From Diplosphaera chodatii (taxonomy: Eukaryota > Chlorophyta > Trebouxiophyceae > Prasiolales > Stichococcaceae), in NCBI GenBank assembly GCA_032358165.1, contig JAALGY010000014.1:1-64000 (forward strand): a stretch of 64,000 nucleotides of DNA, read 5' to 3'. This document shows, piece after piece, positions 42,634 through 54,300 of this stretch (positions within the stretch are counted from its first letter, which is position 1; every line of letters begins with the position of its first letter). Position numbers and translations under genes: made by a program. The notes beneath the pieces were generated by a model. It did no database searches. It was not told the DNA's origin and saw nothing but the letters and a program-made list of their open reading frames with translations.

Positions 42634-45600
42634 TTACGTGCTGAGCAGGACTGCTGCTGTACCATCGGCGCACACGAGCAGCTGTCCTTCCCTGTGCCAG
42701 CCCACCCTGCATGTGCTGCCGTCTGTGGAGTGCCGCACCTGCAGCGCGGGCTGCTGCAGCACCGACAACTGACCATGCGAATCAAGAAGCACGATGCTGA
42801 CCTGCTTTCCTGCGGCCACTGCAAGGCGGGTGCCATCTGGGGATGCCGCAATGCAAGCTGCTGCTAGCTCGCCAGCTGTCATAGCAGCGGCGTCTAACAG
42901 CGCTGGAGCTGCGGGGTTTTGCAGATCCCATGTCTGGAGCTGACCGTCTGCCGAGAGCGTTGCCGCAAGGTGTTTGCCTGACACCCAAACAATGGCGGCC
43001 TGGCCACCATGCCGTCTACCCACCTGTGGAAGGAGGCAAGCCGTCATTGGCCTCTAACAAGGGCAGCACACCGGTGAAGAGTGGTGGCAAACAAGCTGCA
43101 AGGTTGGAGTCTTTATACAATGACTTCTCACACACACCGGCCAGCCTGATACCGGCTCTCGACTGTGCGGATTGTACAGCTGCGCCATGCCATCGAGCGT
43201 TGCCGCCGCCAGCAATGAGCCGTCAGGCGAAAACGCAAGTGACGACATGGGCACCTTGCCCGTGGGCAGACTGCCAACTCGTCTGAAGGAGCGCATGTTC
43301 CATACAGTCAGGGTCCCAGATAGCGGTTGACCTGCGCCAGGGGGAACAGAGATTGAGGTTTGCCGCCGCAGGTTTGACCTGTATCTGCGCCAGCTGCAGC
43401 ACACTGTGCAAAAGCTACAAGGCAGGGCAACCAATGCCGCAAGCCACCTGGTACAGCTATGCTGCTGACAAAGATGGGGTCCACAGGCGATGTTGCCAGC
43501 GCCAGCACCTCAGCTGATGCTGCATCGTGCACTGCCCCGCCAGTGGAGGCGCCCAGATCAGCTGCGACCATGTGCTTCGTGTCTGTGTGCCTGGATTTGC
43601 CAGACCTGCCTGTCGTATCCTTCAGTGGAAACAGGTGCATGCGCATTTGAGGTCACCTCGTGGTTGCCAAGGACTAGTGCTCACCAGCATTTGATGCCCC
43701 TTCCGCAGCGCATCCCAACCAACAGCAGCTTGCCTGCACCGAAGCACCCGCCGGGTACTTGACCTCACTTGAGCTCGAGCTTGGAGTGCTAGTGGTCACT
43801 GTCAACGTATCATTCACGGCATGGCATGCACCTGCGCGCAGGTCCCAGGTGAGGCACTGGACTGGGGCGCCGCACTGTAGCACTGCGGCACGCTTGGTTT
43901 CCGCTTGCGCCAGCGACGCCGGTGCCCAGATGCGGACCACGCCATCAGCGCTGGCTGTTGCGACATTGCTGCCGTCAGGACTGAAGCTGCAGCAGGTGAC
44001 CTCGGCATCATGGCCCTGGCAGCAAGGAGAGAACGGCTTGTTGGTTGTCGCCTGGTCTCAGTACTGCATGCATAAGCGGGCATGGTGTGTTGCTTGAGCA
44101 GACATGTCAGACACATTGTGTGAGGTGTGCAATGGTAAACCTGCAACACATCGGCAACAGTTGCCACACAAGTGCTGCTGTCCTCGTTCGCAGCTGCCTC
44201 CGCAGTCCCTCCGCCTGCTGCGGAGGCAGATGCATGATCAGCAGCAGGCGCAGCCGCTGTGACCGCTGCTGAACTGCTGCTGCTGTCGCTGCTCCTGCTA
44301 CTATCGGGGACTGCCCGGGTTTTGCTGTCAAGCTGCTCCTCGGCTTGTGAGGTTGCCGCTGATCCCGCAGATGTCAGTTGAGGCGCGTATGCAGGTGCAG
44401 CTGGCGCAGTGCTTGCCTCTGTACCCTTCTCCCATGCTGTCTGCAGCTGTGCACCCTGCAGTTGCCGTCGCAAAGATGATGCCTGCATGGCATTGCCATG
44501 GACTGGTGTATATATGCCCGCAAAGCTGTGTTGCAGAAAACAGGGAGTTTTAGTTGGGGAACAGGGCACACATGCACCATTTTGGCACTAGAATCACCCA
44601 CCTCGGCCTCGACTTCCGACAGCCGGTGCCGTAACAGCTGGTGCGCATCGAAGTTGCGCAGCAATTCCGGCAGCGGCAGCATGCTGAGCGCCTCTGCCAG
44701 GAAGTTCCGGACGCTGGCTTCGGTCAGCGCCGCCCACTCCTTAGAAAAGTACACCTGCTGGACATGATGCTGCTGTATGAGCCCAACGGCAGGTCTATGT
44801 TGTTCTTGGGTCAGTAGACCACTGATGTGCGGCATGATGAGGCAGGCCTCAAGAGCTGCTGTAGTGAGACATGGGACACTATTGTGCGCAAAGCGTCAAG
44901 TCACACCTGGAATTGCAACTGCACAGCCTCCTGACTCAGATATGGCAGTGCAAACCACTTGCTCCATGTCTGTGCGCCCTGGCCTTGCAGCAACTGTTCG
45001 CCATGAGTGGAGAAAAACGCCGATACCCGCTCATACGCACCCGATTTGATGCCTGCCACAAGGTGCAGCTGCACCAGTGCCGTCTGCGAAGCCGAAGTCA
45101 TTGACGGTCACCTCTGTGGCAAAGCTGATTGTCAGTCACTCGTCACTATTAACAGTCATCACAGATCCGCGCCAGAATGTTACTTCTGACTGGATATCCA
45201 TGTACCTCCAGTTTGCCGGCGAGCCGCTGATGGCTGAGCGGCAGATGCCCCACGCAGTTCAGCTTCAGCCACCGCAGTATCTCCATGAGCTCACGGCTCT
45301 TGCCATGTGGGATCAGATCTGTCAGAATCAGCTCTGCCAGCCGGGTCGCCTGCGCCACAGGATGCGGAGCATTTTGTAAAGGGGTACAGGCCTCCGCCAG
45401 TCTTTGATGTAATGAGCGAGGGATGTGTGGGAAGGAGCCGTACTTGGAATTCGCAGCTGCAATCGGAGGCAAGCTCCGAGCTGAAACTGTTCCAGGTAGC
45501 AGTGAAGCCCCTGCACAGTACATGTGAGTCTTGAATCCAGAGGTCGCTCGACACTGAAATACCCATCCGCAGCGCACGTCACGGCTTGCCTGAAGAGGAG

Positions 45601-45651
45601 GTACTCCCTGACCAGCTGATCCAGTTCCGGAAGGAGACGTAGCTCGGCCAT
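42634..45651 (-). CDS. WDR91-like WD40 protein (646 aa, 11 exons)
   Basis: Exons (-): 45651-45590, 45510-45444, 45349-45206, 45083-44907, 44754-44602, 44482-44141, 44051-43832, 43733-43685, 43605-43448, 43331-43153, 43023-42634; 647 codons, TAA stop. The N-terminus ELDQLVREYLLFRGFTATW matches the LisH-like start of WDR91. It is followed by ILTDLIPHGKSRELMEIL, WSKWFALPYL and VYFSKEWAALTEASVRNFL. A Ser/Ala-rich linker (about 203-316) leads to WD40 repeats (FSPDGSNVATASADGVVRIW, LTVWNMRSFRRVG, FSPDGSLLAAATLDGMAQLY, LQTWDLQNP). Animal WDR91 controls PI3P levels and Rab7-dependent endosome conversion; a similar role is inferred. Intron 1 has a GC donor (TTCAG|GCAAGC). It lies in line with SAC9, also a phosphoinositide gene. 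Confidence 0.88.
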
Positions 45652-46216
45652 ATGCACCCAACAATTGATTTAGGCGGCGAGGTAGTCCTGACTGGTATGG
45701 TGTGGCGCATGCGCAATGTTACGCAGGCGTGTTACACCCGCCGCCCGTCATGGCCTCTCATGCACTCGTACGTCATACGAGCATCCGCAGGCTGGTCCAG
45801 ACTGCGCAAGCTGACGAGCTTATTAAGTGGACACGAGATGGTGCAACAGTTTCGGTGCTGTTAGCGGACTGTCAGTCGATGCCAATATTGATGGCGGCAA
45901 TGTGCAAGGCGATGATGGTCTTCAATCGCTCATGGGATAATGTACGCGACAACGCGACAAACACACGCCAGCGGAGCAAGTCAAGGATTTGATGAATGTG
46001 CATCACCTGCAGCCCTGCATGCATGCTGTGCATGCAATGCATGGTGCATCTCAGGATATGACAGCTGGTGACAGCTGAGCATGACAGCTGAGCAAGCACA
46101 TGCTAACGATGCCCCCACGCACTGTCAACATGCTCGAGCCCTTTCGCGACCATTGTCTTGCCATACACAGCTGGAGCACAGTCGTGTCGCTGCCGTCAGC
46201 ACGTGTTGCAGATACC
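45652..46216. other. Intergenic region between WDR91-like and SAC9-like genes
   Basis: The 565 bp lie between two - strand genes: the promoter of the WDR91-like gene and the 3' UTR of the SAC9-like gene. No ORF, repeat or RNA gene is supported. Confidence 0.35.
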
Positions 46217-49200
46217 TCAAATCAACGATGCCAGGGGGTGTGACAGTTCCTGCTGCGTCTGCGGCACGTCAGCTGCCGTGGCAGAACTACCAAGGCCGAG
46301 CAGATCCCCTTTGTCCTCAGTATGCGGAGTGTCTGCTAGGGCACTTTCCGCCCTTTCGTCTGTCTCGGCTTCCATGTCTGGTCCGCCCCTCTCCTGTGTG
46401 AGCTGCATGGGTATATTAGCAGCCACCCACGACCATGTTGACCAAGCACGAATTTCTCCGGAAACAGCGTAAGGGCATCCACCACATGGTGCACCGTTTA
46501 CCTGCGGCGGTGGTCGCTCTGTGGTGCTGTGCTGTGCTGCAACGGCCTCTGCATCATGACCAAGGCGCTGTGGCCGCGCTGACGTCTGCATGTTGACCAG
46601 CTGCGGCGGCACCACAGGCACTTGCTGTCTCACAGCTGGAATGCTGTCTCGCTGCTGCTCTGCTGCCGTTGCTGCTGGAGTTGCGTCCTCCTCGTCACTG
46701 TCAGCCTGCAACTCGGCACAAACATCGAGCTTTCAAATGCAAAACATTGTCCTCCTGCAGATTGCAGCAGCTAGGGCATCTGCTCTGGTCCGATTGATGA
46801 CATAAAGCCACAGCATCAGCCAGCCGATTCACCTCCAGCGGCAGGGTGGCCGAGTACAGCGGCTGTGCAGATGGCAGGTAAGTTGGCAGCCGCAGACCAA
46901 GGAAGAGCTCCACTATGTGCTGCCGCTGCGCATCTGACAGCACATTGGACCAGCGCCGCTGCAGCGTGATGCTCAGGTTCTGCAGTTTGCTGAGGCCGCC
47001 CAGAGCATTGCTTGCCAGACCTTCCATCTACAATGTAAGAAGCATTCAAAGTGATCAACTGAATATTGCTGTCACAACAACACTGCTCACTGCCTCACCT
47101 GCATTCAGGCTGTTGTCGGCAACAGGGGCTCACCTGCGGCAGCAGCAGGTTGAGGATCTCCGAATGCATGGCGCGCGAGCTGGTGTACAGATATGCGTTC
47201 ATGTCGCCATTGACCTGCAAGAATTGCAGAGGAGATGTCGTTGCTGCATGCATCTCAGTGTGTTTCTGCCAGGTTGAAGCCCAACACGTTTGGCAATGTC
47301 CAGCATTCCCAAGGTGCCACACTGCTCCTGGCCAGGGCAGTCCCACCTTGAAGAAGCCTGCGTGCTCCGCCACCAGGCCTGGCTGCAGCCGCTGCCGCAC
47401 CTGCTCCACTGTGCAGCCAAACAAACCGTAGCTGACCGGCCGCTCGCCGCCATGACCGTGGTGCAGCTGCTGCTTCCGGGCGCCAGCACTGCCAGATAAT
47501 ACCGAGTGCATGTCAGTGCATGTCTCACATGGCAGATCCTTGCAGATTGCCGCATAGTGCATACTGCCAACGTCCGTCACAGCAGAGCACCTGGTGCTGG
47601 GCAAGTCTGGCGCGCTGGCGGATATGTGCAGCTGCTGCTTGCTGAGCGAGTGCCGGCTGGTACGCGGCTCTGTCGACTCGCTTTGATCTGACACCGGGGC
47701 TGCAAAGCGGGCGGCCAACACACACTGCCGCAGCTGCACTGGCAGGTCCTCCTGAACCAAACCAAGTCATGGCGCTGGCAACTCGACTTGATGTTTCCAC
47801 ACAGCAGGGTCGGACCGAGTCATCTCCAACAGCGTCCATCCCGGCATTACCTCCCAAAATGTCTGCCGCGAGTTATGGTCGATGTAGAAGCGACTGCCTG
47901 TGTTAGGGTCGCATCGCTGCTCCCAGCCCTGTTGAACGTGTGACCATGGTGACTCGAGCAAGCTACCGGTGTCACCACACACAAGCAACCCAGTTGAAAT
48001 GCAATTGTACAGCGCATGTCCATGTCTGCACACCTTTGGCAGCACCAGCGGCTTCTGGGCAGGACTGCTGCGCTGTTTGCTGTCGCCCTGCGAGCGTGGC
48101 TGCTGCGTTGTGGCACTGCTGCCGGACTCCACAAGGATGTCCAGTTGCCGACACTGCTCCACCAGCGCCTGCAGACCACGGTCGTAAAGATGGCTATGGT
48201 CGTAGTGTTGTGACATGTTATCAGATACAACGGGTTGTCACGGAGTTGCCACAGAACCTCAGGAGCCGGCGCTTACCTGGACGGCCACAAAGTAGGATGC
48301 TGCATTTGTGCGGTCCAGGGAGTCCGCGCAGTTGAAGCGCAGTGTGCCCTGCTGTTGCTGCCGCCAGTGCACAGTGGCGCCGCCCGCCCAGGGCGTGCCC
48401 TCCTGGTCTGGCGCACCTGTGTGACGGCTCACACAACCAGCTGTTGCAGATCCTGGACAATAAGCCCGCACATACCCAGTACTGTTGGATGGCATACACC
48501 TTCTCAGCGCGATGGTCGTCTTGGAACATGTGCTCACCATTCTGGTGTTCACTGCCCGCTGACTGGCTGATGGACCCTGATGCCATTCCGCATGCGGGCA
48601 CGAATGGCTGCAACACCTGCCACAATGCCTCCACTGTGCCGGCCTCTCTGAAGTCCTTCAGCGACGCGTGCCAGTCGAAGTTGCGGATTTGCACAGGCAG
48701 CCCCTCCTTGCGCTGCAGCCGCACACTCTGCGGGAAAGAGGCAACACGATCTGACAAGCCCATGTTCTGCATGTGCAGCTAACCTGTACCCCTTGAAGAG
48801 CCGCCTGGGCATGCAGGCTTCAAAGTGGAGAAGTCAGACATCAGAGTGCCCACCTCTGCAAAGTGCTCTGATAGCATGAGCTCATTCCGCTTTTGCATGT
48901 TGCAGCGCAGCAGGTTGATGCAGGTGACCGGGTACTGAAGACCACTGTCTGCCGCTAGTTGATGATTGTGCTGCTGCTGCTGGTGGTGCGGCTCATCTGC
49001 ATCTGCTGCCTGTGTTACATTGGCGGTTGCAGGACCGTGTGGAGCATATCGCTTCTGTAGGCGGCGGAAGTACCTACAGGCATGCCCAGGATGTGCTATG
49101 CATGTCGAGATGATGTTGTAAAGGCACGGTGCGCACCGCCGACCTTTCCACAGCAGGCATTGAAGTACACACCTGTTCGTGCCTCTGTATGGGCTGTCAG

Positions 49201-50768
49201 CAGCAATGAGGACATCGACGTCGCCCAAGCCGCCACTCTTCATCTCCACACCCCACCAAATGGGCACTGTGCCACGGCGCCAGATGAAGTTGCACCACTG
49301 CACAGCCTCGCCTGCCCCTGTTCACACACTAAGTACTCATTTCTGAACTGCTGGCAGGACTGCTGGCAGGACAGAAGACGAAGGTTAAGTGGAAGCAACT
49401 TCATTTGCAGGCTGCCTGCCTGGATGTGCTGTCCATACGATCTGCTCAACCTCAGACTCGTTGCCCGGAGAGGCCAGTGCATTGAGACCGCGTGCAATGT
49501 AGCGCATGCCCGGGTGCAGGCAGCTGCGACGCGAGATGAGTGTCAAGCTGAAGCGCTTGCCGGTGCAATCCGTGAACTGCCGGCTGGCTGCCATGCCCTG
49601 CATTGACATGCAATGGCACGGAAGTTGTGGGCGTATTCACATTGTGAATGATAAGTAATGCTGATGATCTGAGAGCAGGTGATGCTGTCGGCATGACATG
49701 CGCAGATGTGCCGTCCGACCCACCTGCAGGAGCGGGGGGCACATGGCGCCGAGGCCCTCCTCCCGCAGCGACGCGCCCAGCCAGTTGTTCCACACGAACT
49801 CCCAGCTGGGCGCTGCCACGGCCGCTGCACTGGGGAATGGGCGCGTGATGTCCGCCGTCTCGCAGTAGTAGTGCGCATTGTCCAGCGTGTACTCTGACAG
49901 CAGTGCCAGCCTGTCCTGCTCTGCCCGCGTCAGCGGTGCTCCCCGCACGTCCTCGCCCTACCAGCAACGGTGTGCACAGCCATGAGGAATGTCCTGCCCG
50001 GGTCGTAATTGCCGACCAGACCCTGAACTGCCACATGCGACGCATCAGGCAGAGGGCAAGTGCACACCTCCAACGGCACGCTGGCCCAGGCGCTGCCTGT
50101 CACAAGGTTGATGTCATGGCCACCGGGCAGGGTGACCACAGTCTTCACGCGGGTGGCCAGCAGGACCAACCCACAGTCGCCAACGGGCACGTAGCCAAGG
50201 ATGGCCACGCCCCGTGTGATCTGTAAATCCCGTTGCACCTTCAGTGCTGTGCTGTACAAAGCTGATGCATGACCAGGATATCCTTCACCGCAGTCAGTAG
50301 CATACCTCGAGGTCATGGTCATCGCCCTCCAGGTGCTCAAGCGCCTGTGCCTGCACCACCATCAGCGGCACATGCTTAATGACTGAACGTGATGTCCATC
50401 AGCGTGCACTGGGCAGTGAGACTGCTAGTACTGCCACTGCACCTCTGTGTCGAACACGTCTGTCCCCACACTCGCTGTATGGTACGGACGGCCGCCGTAG
50501 CCTTGCAGGTGAACGATCTGGGTGTCCTTCCTGCGCACCGCAACATCAATTCCAAAACGTGCCGTCCATAAGCTGCCGCAATAATATAATTGAATAGTGA
50601 GCTGCCCATTCGTTGGCACGATACGGTTAGCCATACACACCTGGTGCCAAGCGACACCACAAGGTGATGTGTTTCGGAAACGGGGCCTTTGGAATGCACC
50701 AACGCCACCGAGGTCCCACGTGCAGCACGGCGCGATTGCTCCAGTAGACCTGAGCCCTCGGCCACCAT
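46217..50768 (-). CDS. SAC9-like phosphoinositide phosphatase with WW domain (about 900 aa, 18 exons)
   Basis: Exons (-): 50768-50641, 50530-50443, 50350-50306, 50220-50068, 49957-49724, 49597-49420, 49317-49173, 49073-48854, 48727-48538, 48416-48277, 48168-48034, 47928-47851, 47751-47591, 47488-47347, 47214-47134, 47027-46833, 46705-46502, 46402-46217; 901 codons, TGA. SAC landmarks: ILGYVPVGDCGLVLLATR, ETADITRPFPS, FIWRRGTVPIWWGVEM, NFDWHASLKD and the catalytic RFNCADSLDRTNAASYF (Cys490, Arg496). A WW domain sits at about 553-578 (GWEQRCDPNTG...YIDHNSRQTFWE), then DMNAYLYTSSRAMHSEIL and SITLQRRW. Plant SAC9 controls PI(4,5)P2 at the plasma membrane and endosomes but is about 1600 aa; this version stops after an acidic, low-complexity tail. 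Intron 6 probably has a GC donor (CCAG|GCAGGC). Upstream GTG 50780 is a less likely start. Confidence 0.9.
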
Positions 50769-51357
50769 CGCTTCCCGCACGTCAAAGGCGCAATGATGAT
50801 GTGCAGCGAGAATGAACCTCTCTGATTGCTGACTATCTGGTCACGTGCACCACGCATCTCAACTTCTCGATACAGAAGCGCACGCAGCAACAAGCTCTGT
50901 CGCATTCTTTGCAGGCTGTGTGTGATAGTGCTCACCACCATTGATAGGACAAGTTGTTGTGCTGTCTGCATGCTGCACCTATACACCTTTGACCGGGTCA
51001 GTTCGTCAAATCTCACCCATGCTGCTTCAATAGTGGCATGTAGCATGTCACAGACCTTTGACAGCGCTTTGTGTACCACATGCTTCCTGTTATAATGCTG
51101 CCGGATGGCAGCGTATGCCAGTCTGACTGTGGTTGCGGCACTCGCCCAGGACGCAGCATGATAAAAAGCGGCAAGCTCTGCAAGCTTTTGCTGAACCCTC
51201 GCCTGAAATAGCATGCAGGCATCGCCGCGCGTTCAAGGTAGGTGTCAGCGCTTGCAGTATCGCTTCACCTGATGGTGGCTTGCACAGAATGGCGTCACAT
51301 GTTGACCCTACTGGCATTGAAGCATACGATCATTGCCGCATGACGCATGCAGGTAAC
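50769..51357. promoter_or_regulatory. Bidirectional intergenic region, SAC9-like / TEX2-like genes
   Basis: These 589 bp separate the two divergent start codons. Frames on the - strand (51214-50627) read into the SAC9 first exon but show no additional domain, so I treat the region as promoter and 5' UTR for both genes. No discrete element was identified. Confidence 0.4.
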
Positions 51358-54300
51358 ATGCCGATGCTGCGCTACATAGAGGGATCGGCCGTCAGTCTCG
51401 TAGGGTAAGCTTGTCTATATAGCGTGGCGCCGTGAATGTCGTGAACACATGCCAGCATGTGTCCCATAAACTGTGGCAATGCAGGTGTGCTGCGGCACTG
51501 TACATCCTTCGATGTGCGCCCGGTCTGCTTGCGCCATTTGGCGTGGTCACCGCCCTGCTGCACCTACTGCTTGGCAGTCTGCTGACCATAATCGGAGCAG
51601 GCGCCCTTGTGGTGAACATGTGCCCTGGTGGTCCCCGGCGGCATCAGTCAGCATGTGCATGTGATCGTCAAATGCACATTGTCAGATGCTGTGCCTGAGC
51701 AAAGTGCCTGTGTCTACCACCATGTCGACATGATATCAGATTACCAACTGTGCAGGTCGCAGCTTGGTTCATGCTGTCAGAGCCGTTGGCAGTGCCAGCT
51801 GTGGACAGCACTGATGCAAGGGATGCCGCACCAGCCACATCAGCAGCCGACAGCGACGCTCAGATCAGCGCGAAAGCAGCTGAGCAGCGTGCACAGCAGG
51901 AGAGCGTCACATATGCCCAGCTGGTTGAGGACATGATCCCCATGGCGGGCGGCAGGGACGGGCCGCCGCCGGCCCTTGCCCGCAACGGCGAATTCAGCGA
52001 CTGGGTGTACACCATGGCCAGCGACAAATATGACCGCGATGAGGTGACGACAGAACAAGGAGCCTGCACAATGTGCAGCCAGCATCCCAGCAGTTGGCAC
52101 CACTGCACCCAACGATGCCACCCAACGACTCCTGCACGTTCACAACAGGCACTTGCCAACTGGCCGCCCGAGTCCGAGGGCGAAAAGGCGATTGCCACCA
52201 AGTGGTTTGCGCTGGCAAGAGGAGGCACATTGTTTCTGGCAGAAAAGCCTGCCACCAGCAACAACAAGTATGTGCCGGTTGTGACGGTGCCGCTCATGGG
52301 TTGCAGCATCCACATCCCAACAGAGGGCCTCCGTGGCAAGAGCAAGTATGTAGTAGTAGTGGTAGTAATGTGTCCTGCTTCTGTTGTCACAATCAAATAC
52401 GCATGGAAGCACTGGTGCTATGCCTGTGCTTTTTGCAATGTCTCCACATGCTGACTGCGGTTCATGGCTGCACCACATACAGGTGGTGGAAGAAGTGTCC
52501 GCTGGAGATCAGTCACCCTCATAAGGAGCTGCTGTCACAGCAGAAGAGCTTCTTCATGTTTGCCTCTGATGGCTTCACGAAGACTCAGTGGTAAAAGGCA
52601 GTTTGCCTCAGATGTTGCAGCCTGTGCTGATAGCGTATGTTGCTGTGAAACTCTTGGAGATAAGACCCTCAAATCAAGACCCTCAAATGGCCCGTTGAAC
52701 ACGACTGGCAGGTACGGCGTGCTGCTGTGGGGCGCCACTGGTGGCGGTGTGCCGCGGACTGTGGAGGGCATGTTTGACGCGTTCTCGGCCAGCGTGCGGA
52801 TGGCGTCCAGTATACCGCACCTCCTGCCGCAGGTGCAGAAGTGGAGACGCAGGGGACACTGCAGGAGATCCTCAACACGCAACACAGGGTTGCCAGGACT
52901 GCGGTCTTTGGGCAGGTGCATCTCAATCTAACAGCCTTCGTTGATGATCCAGGCATCACATGATGATGACACGGTGCCAGCCAAGCGGCCTGGCCGGTGG
53001 GGTATGATCAAGGCCAGCTTCCGACGGACTGGTCGTGTCAGCAGCCGCAAGAGCACACGTAATGAGCCGGCGGCAACAGGTGAGCTCATCAAACCTGCGA
53101 TGTCAGCTCCTGATGCATTGCCTGCAGGTGCAGACATGGGCAACCACATTTGCAACTACTTTCTCGCAGTGGACCCAGACGATTTGGACGCCTTGTGGTG
53201 CCAGCCGAAGTCATCAGCGGCTCTGCACCTGCCGGCCAGCCCAGCAGCCAGCCGGAAGGACGGCGGACCCAGCCCTGCCGCATCGCATGATGGCGCGGGT
53301 TCGGTCAAGAGCAACCTCGGGCGGCCAAGCTCAGCAGTCCCAGCAGCAGGCCAAATGCCAGCTGCCAACGGCGCATCAGATGCCGAGGGCAGTGCGGCAG
53401 AGCGCACGGCATCTGGCTCCAGCGCAGGTACCCTATCTAGTTGCAGGCATGGCCCGTGGTGACATGACGGCACAAGGCTGCTTTTGCCAGCTCCCTGAGC
53501 TCAGGGAACTAAGGCCGCCCTCCAATGCACAGGCCCGATGGTGTCTTCTGACGATGAAGCCGCAGCACACGGCGAGCGTGGCGCCTGGGACCAGGGGCCT
53601 ACCGCTGCCCAGCAGCCAGCAGTCACAGGCAACAGCAACAGCAGCAGACATGTGTATGCTCCAGGCAGTCACGGTGCTAGTCCACTAGGACTGCACCTGC
53701 CGCCACACGCACCGTCCAGCACAGCCCAGCCCTCGCAGCAGCCGCCAGCAGGACGCAGCCGGCCGACAGGGGTTGCAGATGGGCATGGCGAGGTGACTGG
53801 TGCCTCGCTGCCGGTCAAAGCTGCCAATGGCAAAGATGCCAGTCAGCCAGTCAAAGCGGTGGGTGTATTGCAGATGTTGCATCTGCCTCCCGCTGCTGCT
53901 AGTGGTCCACGACATGGCTGGTGCACCTTTCTATTGAGCCGCAGGTCCCAATAACGATCCTTGATCCTCGTATGTAAGAGATGTGGCACCCTTGCCGGCT
54001 GGCAGGCGCCAGAGGACACTTGGGCAGGACCACGCGAGCCTGTGGAGGCTGCTGCCAACATGATGATTACCCGTGTCGCGTTTGACTTGCTGCGGATGCC
54101 CTCCTTCCGTGACGCCGCGGCAAGCTACGTCCAGCGCAAGTTAGATCAGCTGCGCTACCCGGCGTATATCGACCGCCTCAAGGTAGGCTGCAAGCCTTCC
54201 TGGCCGTGAGGTCGTTGCAGACAGTACAGCACGTGCTACAGCAGGCACCACAGTACCTGCAGCATGCCCTCATTCCGATGGTCCTGCAGGTAGTGGACAT

